NCBI GenBank assembly: GCA_937928405.1
Contig: CALFWZ010000210.1
Coordinates: forward strand, 1-58,846
DNA length: 58,846 bases
Origin: an uncultured Saprospiraceae bacterium
Lineage (GTDB): Bacteria > Bacteroidota > Bacteroidia > Chitinophagales > Saprospiraceae
Direction of reading: 5' to 3'
This document shows positions 44,516 through 53,518 of this stretch, one piece after another. The notes beneath the pieces were generated by a model. That model made no database searches. It was not told the DNA's origin and saw only the letters and a program-made list of their open reading frames with translations. Both the position numbers and the translations under genes were made by a program. Numbering within the stretch: the stretch's first letter is position 1; each line of letters begins with the position of its first letter.

Positions 44516-44687
44516 GGATAAAAAACATGCCTGCCTACCAGACAGGCAGTTTAAAAGGTCTTCTGAAACAAGTTCCGAAAAGATGCTGCGAATTTTGCGA
44601 AAAACAATTTTTAAAGCGGACTCAATAGACTTAATCCGCACATCCACGCATCAAGTAATCCGCACATCAAAAAATCCGCACATCAAA
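44516..44687 (+). repeat. Composite dispersed repeat directly before the glycosyltransferase
   Basis: It holds the palindrome GCCTGCCTACCAGACAGGC, then TTTAAAAGGTCT, ACAAGTTCCGAAAAGATGCTG, TTTTGCGAAAAAC, and four TCCGCACATC-type units. The last one ends 3 bases before ATG 44688. It is the fullest copy of the composite element in this window. Confidence 0.75.
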
Positions 44688-45944
44688 ATGACGCCCTATC
44701 TGAAAAAGTCCGCACTTTTCCCCGCTCAAATTTTTGGCGCTCCTCATCCGGAACTTAATTTAGTGGTTGTTATTCCTGCCTATCGAGAAGAGGATTTAAT
44801 TACCAGTTTACAATCCTTAGCCAGTTGTGATCAACCAAAAGGAGCCGTAGAAATCATCGTGGTGCTCAATGATTCAGAAGAAGACACCAAGAAAACAAAA
44901 AAGGAAAATCAAACGATGTATCAACAAGCCTGCGATTGGGGACTAACTCATTCTAGTGCGCGTTGTAAATTTCATGTCTTGTATCATTCCAATTTGCCAG
45001 CTCGTCACGCTGGGGTAGGGTTGGCTCGGAAGATTGGTTTGGACGAAGCAGTCTATAGATTGACCCAAGCCGGAAATCCAAAAGGAATTTTGAGTTGTTA
45101 TGATGCAGATTCAGATTGTGATAAAAACTATCTAGTTGCCTTAGAAAATCATTTTTCACAAAAACCAAAATTACAAGGCTGTAGTATTTACTTTGAACAT
45201 CCGATTAAAGGAAATGCTTTTGAGGAAAAAATTTACGAGTCTATCGTTCAATACGAATTACATCTTAGATATTATATCCATGCCCAACGATTTGCGGGTT
45301 TTCCACATGCCTTTCAAACGATCGGTTCTTCGATGGCCATTCGAGTGGATGCCTATCAACAACAAGGCGGGATGAATCGTAGAAAAGCGGGGGAAGATTT
45401 TTATTTTTTGCATAAATTTATTCACTTGGGACAGTTTGATGAACTCCGTACTACTCGAGTTATTCCTTCACCACGGATTTCCGAACGAGTACCCTTTGGG
45501 ACGGGGCGAGCTGTCGGCACCCTCGTAGCCTCCGCAGCAGCCTTGACGACCTATGCGCCGCAATCCTTTGTCGATTTGCAATCCTTATTTAAAGCCATTC
45601 CTGATCTATTTAAAATAAAATCAGCCGCCCTGGAAACTAAGACAGCTAATTTTTCCGATGCGGTCCAAGATTTTTTGACTTTAATAAAGTTTCCAGAAAA
45701 ACTCAAAGAGATTCAAAGCAATACGACTTCCTTGAAAAATTTTGAACAGCGATTCTTTCGTTGGTTTAATGCCTTTATGGTCATGAAATACCTACATTTT
45801 TGCCGAGATAATTTTTATGAAAATGAACCTGTAGCCGAGGCAGCTAGATGGCTTTTAAAAGAACATCATCAACAATCCGTCACCAAACGCCACCAATCAG
45901 TAAACCTCTTGCATCGTTATCGGAAATTAGATAAAAAGATATAA
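44688..45944 (+). CDS. Family 2 glycosyltransferase
   Basis: The 418-residue protein has an N-terminal GT-A-type nucleotide-sugar-binding start (LNLVVVIPAYREEDLITSLQSL, about 23-44) and a DAD metal-binding motif at 139-141 (SCYDADSDCD). A later GEDFYFLHKF stretch corresponds to the acceptor/base region (ED motif) of GT2 enzymes. No membrane helices are evident, so it is probably cytoplasmic. It would transfer a sugar to a glycan, lipid or protein acceptor that cannot be told from sequence. The start is ATG 44688; the longer frame from 44508 would translate the repeat element. Confidence 0.78.
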   Translation: MTPYLKKSALFPAQIFGAPHPELNLVVVIPAYREEDLITSLQSLASCDQPKGAVEIIVVLNDSEEDTKKTKKENQTMYQQACDWGLTHSSARCKFHVLYHSNLPARHAGVGLARKIGLDEAVYRLTQAGNPKGILSCYDADSDCDKNYLVALENHFSQKPKLQGCSIYFEHPIKGNAFEEKIYESIVQYELHLRYYIHAQRFAGFPHAFQTIGSSMAIRVDAYQQQGGMNRRKAGEDFYFLHKFIHLGQFDELRTTRVIPSPRISERVPFGTGRAVGTLVASAAALTTYAPQSFVDLQSLFKAIPDLFKIKSAALETKTANFSDAVQDFLTLIKFPEKLKEIQSNTTSLKNFEQRFFRWFNAFMVMKYLHFCRDNFYENEPVAEAARWLLKEHHQQSVTKRHQSVNLLHRYRKLDKKI

Positions 45945-46577
45945 ATAACTCGAATCAAAGACGGAGATTCATTCAATATTTCTAATTAAATTTTCATTGT
46001 AAAAAAAGGCCATAACACGTGGAGTTACACAAAGAAAAATATGAAATTCCGAATTTGAATCGGGGACAAATTTGATATAGACGTATAAGAGAAACTTAGT
46101 GCCCGCCTGACCGGTAGCAGGTTCTTTGTACCTTCGTGGCAAAATGTTTTGGTGCTGAACAGTTACCTTTCAATATTCTATTCTTCACAAAATCCATAAA
46201 AAGTAGACAAAAAAAAGGCCTTGAAGCAGAGGTGGAATCGCTTCAAGGCTTTAAGATTTCTCTAGAATGGATATTAAACTTTTGAAAAACCTTATGGTGT
46301 GCGTTTGACCCTACAAAGGTGCGGGGCTTAACGGTCTAGATCAATACCCTTTTTAGGTTATTTTTTATAATGTTAAAAATATAAAATGAAGGGACAAACA
46401 CAGATCAAATCGAGACTTTTCTAACTTGATTATTGTTTACGTTTTGGCTTTCACACAAAAAAGCTGATTATCCACACATTAAAGCATCAAAAAACAAAAA
46501 AACCACTTTCTTATATGCAGCGTTTTTACTATTTAGGGACTCTTGGTAATATCAGCTACAAATTAAATGCCTCCTTT
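45945..46577. other. Intergenic region with repeat remnants and a minus-oriented terminator
   Basis: No gene was seen in 633 bases. Repeat-like phrases occur near 46013 (CACGTGGAGTTACACAAAGAAA) and 46102-46145 (a CCCGCCTGACCGGTAGCAGG palindrome, then TTTGTACCTTCGTGGCAAAA). A strong hairpin lies at 46218-46249. The last 150 bases before the adhesin are AT-rich, with TTTACGTTTTG near 46437 as a near match to a -7 box. Confidence 0.5.
46210..46249 (-). terminator. Strong hairpin with T run on the minus strand, no gene behind it
   Basis: GCCTTGAAGC (46218-46227) and GCTTCAAGGC (46240-46249) pair perfectly. The minus-strand product is followed by eight or more T. No minus-strand gene lies upstream (46250-46577), so it would end an unannotated antisense or small RNA. 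On the plus strand only TTT follows, which would be a weak terminator for the glycosyltransferase. Confidence 0.5.
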
Positions 46578-49500
46578 ATGAAAACGAAAAACTTACTTTT
46601 CCTCTTACTTTTCCTTTTTCCATTTGCGGCCTTTGGTCAGTCCATACTTGCTCCTACTGCCGTATGCTTGGGAGAATGTCATGAAATAGATTTTGAAGGA
46701 CCAGGATCCGGTGGTAGCAGAACTTGGGTGGTAAATTATAATGGAGGATTACAGACTTACTTAGAGAATACACTCTTCTTCTGTTTTGAGCAAGCTGGTA
46801 ATGTAGAAATCGAATTATGGATAAATAATGTGGTGTATGAGCACTTCCTAACCGTAGGACAAGGAGGCAATTTTACCATCAACTCAGATCCTAGTTGTCA
46901 AGCACTATCTCTTGACTCTTGTGAACAAGTCTGTGCTTTTTCTACGGTGACCTACTCGGTTAATAATCAAACCAATCAACCCGTTGTCTGGACCGTCAAC
47001 GGTGCGGTAGATTATGTGGTAGATCAAAATACGGTTACCGTTGATTGGGGAGAGCCTGGACAAGGCTCCGTTTCTGTCAGGACTTTGGATAGTTTAACTA
47101 CTCCCTTTTCTATTTCTTGTGGACAAGCTTATTATTGTAACCAATCCGCAACCGGAATGTGTGGGGGATTCATAAATGTAACAGGTGGTTTTGGACCTTA
47201 TGAAGTGTATATTAGTACACCGAATGGAAACAATCAATATTTAGGAATCTTTGATACCAACAATATTACTTTTGAATATCCTGAGCCTGGATACTATAAT
47301 GTGACGATAATAGATGAACGAGGTTACGAAGCCCAATGTTGGATAGAGTTATTAGCAGAACCAGATCCAAACTGTATGGAACCAATCTTCTTGGAGGGTT
47401 TTGTAGGTCCTCCTTCAAGTCCTAACGCCTGTGATGGCTTTATCGAATTAACTGTTAGTGGAGGTACAGGTCCTTATTCTTACCTTTGGAGTACTGGTGA
47501 AACCACTCAAAGCCCACAAGGAGTTTGTTGTGGAACTTATTCTGTGACCATTACGGATGGTAATGGTTGTACAGCTTCGAAAGATTTTGTCGTGCCTTGT
47601 GGTCCTGTGGTGAATTGTAGTGCTTTTGGAGAAATTTGTGTCAACATACTCGCCGAACCTGTGGCTGCGTTTTCAACAGATCCTGCTGCGGCCAATGACG
47701 TAGTAAATATCTGTCAAGGACAAACGGTCTTCTTTCAAAATGAAAGTTTAAACGCTGACCACTTTACTTGGAATTTTGGTCCTGGTCAAGTTTTTAATGA
47801 TATAAATGCCAATTACACTTATAATTCTCCCGGAACTTTTGTTGCCAGTCTCATTGCTGCCAACGCATGCTTTTGCGCAGATACAACAATGGTCACGATT
47901 GTTGTTGACCCTTCCATCGGTCCAGAAATTGATTGTGTGGGAACCATCTGCGAAGGCGAAACAGTTACCTATACCAGTAGCAGTGATTGTAGTTTATTCA
48001 ACTGGACCGTTAGTGCTAATGGTACGATTACAGAAGGTGGCGGAACTGCTGATGACTTTATTACGATCCAGTGGGGAGACGGCCCCATCGGAACCATTAA
48101 TTTAGCCGTAGATAATTGTACGGGGGATTTTTGCAATGTTCCGACTACTGTTCAAATACCCATCATCTCTGATAATGCGACCATTGCTGGACCCGTTGCC
48201 GTTTGTAACGAGACCACTACTACCTATACTTTACCCAATTATTCTGGTACCGAATATATCTGGTCTGTTTCTAATCGTGGAACCATCACCGATGGACAAG
48301 GTACTCCAGAAATTACCGTAGAATGGTCTTCTGGAACAATTCCGTTGACCAATCAACAAGTCTCAGTTGAGTATTTTAATTGTTATTTAGAATGTGGTGG
48401 CTCTGATCAATTAGCAGTTGCTATTTTACCAGAGTTTTATCTCACTGGTCCAATTGAAGCTTGTCAAAACGAATTTAGTGAATATTCAATTCGCAACACA
48501 GCCAATAATAATACCTTACCTGCCAACTGGACGGTCATGGATTTAAATGGAACTCCTGTTTCGTTTTCTGGTAACGGTACTGCCACTATTACGGTAGACT
48601 GGAGTGCGGATAATGGCGATTATATAGTTTCAGCTTTGCCACTTAACGGAGCTGATTATTGTAGCACAGAAGATGCTACACTGCCAGTCAAAGTAGAAGC
48701 ACCTCCAGTCGCTCCATCTGCCATTACGGGTGCTAGTGAGGTTTGTCCCTCAGGATCGTATCGTTACCGAACAGAAGGATTGCCCGGACATATTTTCCAA
48801 TGGGAAATTAATAATGGAGGAACAATCGTGATGGAAGAAGGACAACAGGTAAATGTTACTTGGGCTATCAACGGTCCTTACAGTATTACGGTTCGACAAA
48901 AAAATAATACGGGAGCAGGATGTACTTCCTTAGGTACTTCTTTACCAATCACACCGATAACAAATATTTCTATCAATGAATTAACCGATGCTTGTGCTGA
49001 TCAAGTGGCTACTTATTCGGGAACTTCTTTGGATGATGTTGAGTATGAATGGTCTACGATTCCTGCTGCTGCTGGGACGATCGTAGAAGGGCAGGGCACC
49101 GAGCAGGTAAATGTACTCTGGCATACGCAGGGCAATGCTCAATTGGTGTTGGATGTTTGTGGTTCTAATGAAACCATTAATATAAGCGTCCGAGCAAAAC
49201 CCGATCCGATGGTCAATCATCCAGCAGGGTTATGTCAATTAACCACTGGATCAGTGAGTACGACCCAACCCTATGCTACCTACCAGTGGTTGGACGAATT
49301 TGGCGACTTTGTCAGTAATGCAGCTAGTCCTGATTTATATCCTGGCTATTACGAATTGGTTGTAACTGATAATTTTGGTTGTGAAGAAAATACCAGCTTT
49401 TATATTGAAACCTTTCCCGCACCAGTCATTACGATCAGCACACCCGAAAGACATGGATATTGTCCTGGAATAAGCAATCCTCCAATCTTGCATGCCTTAG

Positions 49501-52500
49501 ATGATCCAGAAGGATACACCTATCAATGGCAATTTCAAGGAGTAGCGATCACTGGAGAGACAGGAACACAAACGGTTGGAGATCAATTTGGAACCTACAC
49601 AGTCGTAGTAACGGATGCAAATGGTTGTACCAATGTTTCTAATAATTTAACCATCTATGATTTATGTACAACAGGAGAACCTGGTCCCGGAAATCCAAGT
49701 CCTACTTGTTTCTCAGGTACAAACGTTACTTTTGATCGAGTGGATGATGGTTCCTTCTGTGACGTTCGTACTTACCAAAATACTTCTCCTAATTATATAC
49801 CGGGCACATTAACTTGGTATTACAAAATCGGTGATAACTCCACTTCCTTCAGTACAGAAGAAATGCCTACGCATCGTTATGAAAAAGCGGGGTATTATAA
49901 AGTTTATTTAGTGGCGCAAAGTACGGATGTGACAGGACAGCTTTTCTATTGTCGAGATGTGATGATTGATACCATTCCGGTTTCCGCTGATTTTGAATAT
50001 GAAGGTGCTTGTATTGGTGACCAGATTTCTTTTACAGATTTATCTACTTTTTTACCTTTGGAAAATATTGTGGATTGGCAATGGAATTTTGGAGATCCTG
50101 CCTCGGGAGCAGATAATGTTTCTTCTTTGGAAAGTCCTATTCACACTTTTACCAGTAATGGTACTTATCAGGTAATGTTGACAGTGACGAATACAGATGG
50201 TTGTCAATCAACAAAAACAAAAGATGTTACCATTTATAGTAATCCTGTTGTAGATTTTAACCAACCACCCGCTACTTGTCAAGCGACCGCTGTTGAGTTT
50301 ATATTTTCTGGAACCACCAACGTAATTGATATCGAATGGGATTTTGGTGATCCATCGACTGGAGATGCCAATAGCAGTTTTATTGAAAATACTTACCATA
50401 GCTATGCAACACCTGGAGACTATACAGTAACGATGACGGTAACCAATATTTATGGTTGCTCTGCCTCTATGTCTAAAGTAGTGACCATCGAAGCAAATAA
50501 CTTAACGGGTATAATTGGATTATCTCAACCTTCTCCAATTTGTGAGGGAGATCAGATTGCACTGACCGCTCCAACCGGAGGAGTTTCGTGGTCTTGGTCT
50601 ACTGGTGAGAATACCGAACAGATCACAGTAGGTCTTGAAGATGTTTATGGGGTGACTATTACGGATGCGGAGGGCTGTACTTATGCACCTCCAGCCAGCG
50701 TGATCGAAGTGATCCCAGCACCTAATGGAACGATCCGAGTAGTTGAATATGATGATTTTGATCAGCCAAGTCAGTATATCTATGATAGTTATGGAACCTG
50801 TGAAGGTGAAGATGTTTTTATGGAGATTGAAGGAGTAAGTGGATATAGTTATTCATGGACCGGAGGTTCTAACCAAACAGCTATTGAGTTTTCAGATGCT
50901 CGTGGAAATCTTTTAGCAGCGGGTAGTTATCAATATTTTATCACCATTACGGATAACACTACGGGTTGTACAAACATCACGGCTCCAATGAATGTGGAAA
51001 TTTATCCACTACCACAACCGTTTACGATAAGTGCTGATTTAGCCGGAGTTATTTGCTCAGGAAATACGGTAACCTATAGTGTAGACAGCCCAGATCCTAG
51101 CCTGTCTTATTATTGGAATAATGATGAGGTAGGTACATCCATCACGGTAGAAGAACCAGGTGATTATTACGCAGTGGCAGTTAGTTCTTTTGGTTGTGAA
51201 AGAGAAAGTAATATACTGACCCTTCATCCTGGACCAGATATTAATCTTGTTCCTTCTGGTTGTCATACCCGTTGTAATCCTGATACACTTTGTCTGCCGC
51301 CAATTCCTGGTATCGTTAGTTACCAATGGTATTTTAATGGAGTACCCGTTCCAGCACCCAATGGCAATGAGCTAAATTTAATTGCCACTGAATCAGGAAC
51401 CTATCAATTGGAAATGACGGATGTAATTGGTTGTACCTTATTATCGGAAGCATTGACCTTAGATTTATATGATGGAGTGGGAGATATTACTGGAACTACT
51501 TATTATGATTTAAATGATAATGGATTAATTGATCCAACTGATTCAATTGTTACCGATATCCCAATTAGCCTTGATGATATTAATGGCTTAGTGGGTACAT
51601 TAATGACCGATCAAAATGGGGAATATTTATTTGCCACGGTACCTTCTACAGACTATCGACTTACCTTGGATACAACGGTATTAGCTCCAAATCATCAAGC
51701 ATTGGTGGCGACTATAGATACGGTTCTTACAGGGTGTGATGAGGAAATAATTATTGATTGGTTAATCATTGAGGTGTGTGAGACGACGACCAGTACCTTA
51801 TTAATGAATACTTGTGATGGTGCTCCAATAATTTATGGTGGAGAAACATTGCCAGCGGGAGCTACCACTCCAGTTACCCTTACTAGCACTACGACTGGTT
51901 GTGACTCGATTGTACAAGTCACGGTGCTTGATAATACGAGTGTTACGGAAAACGAAATTTACAATGCCTGTGCTGGTACAGATTATGATTATAATGGTAC
52001 GATGATTACCGCTGGCGCAACCGAACAGTTTGATTTTACTACGATAACTGGTTGTGACTCTACGGTTTTTGTTACGGTCAATGCCTTAACCAATACGCCA
52101 GGTAATGAAACCTTCTCGGCTTGTAGTGGTGAAAATATTATATACAATGGAACATCAGTTCTTGCCGGTAGTAGCCAAGATTTTACCTTGACGAATTTCC
52201 AAGGTTGTGATTCTATCGTCACCGTAACAGTAGAAGAAGTATTGCCTATTCAAACAACGGAAATCTATCAGGCGTGTAGTGGTGAAAACATTTCCTACGG
52301 AGGTACAACAATTCTCGCTGGGACAAGTGAAGTATTTAACGCCACTGGATATCAAGGCTGTGATTCGATCATAACCGTAACCGTAACTGAAATTTTACCA
52401 CAGACAGCTACTGAAAACTATTCAGTTTGTGCTGATGAAACATACGAATATAATGGTGTTAGTTTGACTGCTGGTACTTCTGAAGATTTCACTTTTACTG

Positions 52501-53306
52501 GTTATCAAGGCTGTGATTCTACCGTGACCGTAGTAGTGGATGCTTTCGCTCCTTTAACACTTGACCTATCGACGGATGTAATTTGTCCGGGTAGTAGTAT
52601 CGGAGAAATCACCGTAAATAATATCAGTGGCGGAGCACCTCCATACCAATATTCTATTAATGGTTCTGTTCCACAAGCCGAACTGGTTTTTACAGATTTG
52701 ACGCCAGGTGAATATACAATTTTGATGACGGATGACAACAGCTGTCAACAAGAAGAAACCATCACCATAGAAACCTACGAACCAGTGGAGTTGACCTTTG
52801 AAGAAAGCTATATGATTCCTTGTGAAGAACAAAGTATTATGTTGCGTCCTTCCGGGATCAGTGGTCTTACGAATGATCTCGTGTTAACATGGGAAGGCAC
52901 AGAAGAAGGAATGGAATATGAGGTAACGACACCTGGTATCTATGCAGTGGAAGCGACCAATTCCTGTGGTACGCAGACCTTTTCGGTCAATGTTGAATTG
53001 GAAGACTTTGCAGGAGATATTATTTACATACCCAATGCCTTTTCACCAAATGGAGATGGTATCAATGATGCCTTTAAACCTTCTATGTCCGTGCTTTCAA
53101 ATGTAGTAGATTACGAACTAAACATTTTCACTCGTTGGGGATCGAGAGTGTTTAGCTCCAATGATGCCCAGTTAGGATGGGATGGTGGAGTAGCCCGAAC
53201 GCGCCAAAACTCAGGAGTTTATATCTATACACTAAGTGCCAAAGTGAATGTCTGTGGTCGAACGATTGATGTACAAGAGTCGGGTGATGTGACATTGCTA
53301 AGGTAA
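46578..53306 (+). CDS. Giant multidomain adhesin with gliding-motility C-terminal domain
   Basis: The 2242-residue protein starts at ATG 46578, where the signal peptide begins (MKTKNLLFLLLFLFPFAAFGQ). Modules by rough residue are: Ig/PKD-like (25-280), SprB-like (285-340), PKD-like (355-445), then many Ig-like domains. PKD with FGDPASG lies at about 1165-1220 and again at 1250-1305. A SdrD B-like calcium domain covers about 1635-1720 (YYDLNDNGLIDPTDS). Five GCDS repeats of about 50 residues cover 1735-1990, a SprB-like unit 1995-2065, and the gliding-motility C-terminal domain 2150-2242 (YIPNAFSPNGDGINDAF, GWDG, GDVTLLR). A type IX-secreted surface adhesin is likely. The next gene is a paralogue with the same module order. 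Confidence 0.92.
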   Translation: MKTKNLLFLLLFLFPFAAFGQSILAPTAVCLGECHEIDFEGPGSGGSRTWVVNYNGGLQTYLENTLFFCFEQAGNVEIELWINNVVYEHFLTVGQGGNFTINSDPSCQALSLDSCEQVCAFSTVTYSVNNQTNQPVVWTVNGAVDYVVDQNTVTVDWGEPGQGSVSVRTLDSLTTPFSISCGQAYYCNQSATGMCGGFINVTGGFGPYEVYISTPNGNNQYLGIFDTNNITFEYPEPGYYNVTIIDERGYEAQCWIELLAEPDPNCMEPIFLEGFVGPPSSPNACDGFIELTVSGGTGPYSYLWSTGETTQSPQGVCCGTYSVTITDGNGCTASKDFVVPCGPVVNCSAFGEICVNILAEPVAAFSTDPAAANDVVNICQGQTVFFQNESLNADHFTWNFGPGQVFNDINANYTYNSPGTFVASLIAANACFCADTTMVTIVVDPSIGPEIDCVGTICEGETVTYTSSSDCSLFNWTVSANGTITEGGGTADDFITIQWGDGPIGTINLAVDNCTGDFCNVPTTVQIPIISDNATIAGPVAVCNETTTTYTLPNYSGTEYIWSVSNRGTITDGQGTPEITVEWSSGTIPLTNQQVSVEYFNCYLECGGSDQLAVAILPEFYLTGPIEACQNEFSEYSIRNTANNNTLPANWTVMDLNGTPVSFSGNGTATITVDWSADNGDYIVSALPLNGADYCSTEDATLPVKVEAPPVAPSAITGASEVCPSGSYRYRTEGLPGHIFQWEINNGGTIVMEEGQQVNVTWAINGPYSITVRQKNNTGAGCTSLGTSLPITPITNISINELTDACADQVATYSGTSLDDVEYEWSTIPAAAGTIVEGQGTEQVNVLWHTQGNAQLVLDVCGSNETINISVRAKPDPMVNHPAGLCQLTTGSVSTTQPYATYQWLDEFGDFVSNAASPDLYPGYYELVVTDNFGCEENTSFYIETFPAPVITISTPERHGYCPGISNPPILHALDDPEGYTYQWQFQGVAITGETGTQTVGDQFGTYTVVVTDANGCTNVSNNLTIYDLCTTGEPGPGNPSPTCFSGTNVTFDRVDDGSFCDVRTYQNTSPNYIPGTLTWYYKIGDNSTSFSTEEMPTHRYEKAGYYKVYLVAQSTDVTGQLFYCRDVMIDTIPVSADFEYEGACIGDQISFTDLSTFLPLENIVDWQWNFGDPASGADNVSSLESPIHTFTSNGTYQVMLTVTNTDGCQSTKTKDVTIYSNPVVDFNQPPATCQATAVEFIFSGTTNVIDIEWDFGDPSTGDANSSFIENTYHSYATPGDYTVTMTVTNIYGCSASMSKVVTIEANNLTGIIGLSQPSPICEGDQIALTAPTGGVSWSWSTGENTEQITVGLEDVYGVTITDAEGCTYAPPASVIEVIPAPNGTIRVVEYDDFDQPSQYIYDSYGTCEGEDVFMEIEGVSGYSYSWTGGSNQTAIEFSDARGNLLAAGSYQYFITITDNTTGCTNITAPMNVEIYPLPQPFTISADLAGVICSGNTVTYSVDSPDPSLSYYWNNDEVGTSITVEEPGDYYAVAVSSFGCERESNILTLHPGPDINLVPSGCHTRCNPDTLCLPPIPGIVSYQWYFNGVPVPAPNGNELNLIATESGTYQLEMTDVIGCTLLSEALTLDLYDGVGDITGTTYYDLNDNGLIDPTDSIVTDIPISLDDINGLVGTLMTDQNGEYLFATVPSTDYRLTLDTTVLAPNHQALVATIDTVLTGCDEEIIIDWLIIEVCETTTSTLLMNTCDGAPIIYGGETLPAGATTPVTLTSTTTGCDSIVQVTVLDNTSVTENEIYNACAGTDYDYNGTMITAGATEQFDFTTITGCDSTVFVTVNALTNTPGNETFSACSGENIIYNGTSVLAGSSQDFTLTNFQGCDSIVTVTVEEVLPIQTTEIYQACSGENISYGGTTILAGTSEVFNATGYQGCDSIITVTVTEILPQTATENYSVCADETYEYNGVSLTAGTSEDFTFTGYQGCDSTVTVVVDAFAPLTLDLSTDVICPGSSIGEITVNNISGGAPPYQYSINGSVPQAELVFTDLTPGEYTILMTDDNSCQQEETITIETYEPVELTFEESYMIPCEEQSIMLRPSGISGLTNDLVLTWEGTEEGMEYEVTTPGIYAVEATNSCGTQTFSVNVELEDFAGDIIYIPNAFSPNGDGINDAFKPSMSVLSNVVDYELNIFTRWGSRVFSSNDAQLGWDGGVARTRQNSGVYIYTLSAKVNVCGRTIDVQESGDVTLLR
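51780..52555 (+). repeat. Five diverged GCDS repeat units in the adhesin
   Basis: Each unit holds a Cys, Y-x-Y/Y-x-G, an AGT-like turn and GCDS followed by VTVTV. The units are clearly related to those at 2-1790 and 58195-58846 but are much more diverged, so they are older or less often homogenised. Confidence 0.8.
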
Positions 53307-53331
53307 AGAATAGCTTTTTAAATAGATTTTA

Positions 53332-53368
53332 GGCCTTGTATCACCCCAAAAGATACAGGGCCTTTTTC
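53332..53368 (+). terminator. Rho-independent terminator
   Basis: GGCCTTGTATC pairs with GATACAGGGCC (one G-U pair) and is followed by five T. It separates the two giant adhesin genes, so they are probably not one operon. Confidence 0.85.
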
Positions 53369-53518
53369 TATTTACAAGGGTATAATAATTAAAATTCCTT
53401 TTTTTTATCACTAAATTGAGGCAGCATTTTTTGATCGAATGGGGTCTTTATGATATACACGTCAATTTATTAGACCTTTCGCTCTTCCTTTTTTACAAAA
53501 CGAAATAACTTGCACAAG

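Noticed and set aside
44508..44687. 60-residue N-terminal extension of the glycosyltransferase
   Set aside because: The extension is translated dispersed repeat (palindrome and TCCGCACATC units); the enzyme fold starts after ATG 44688.
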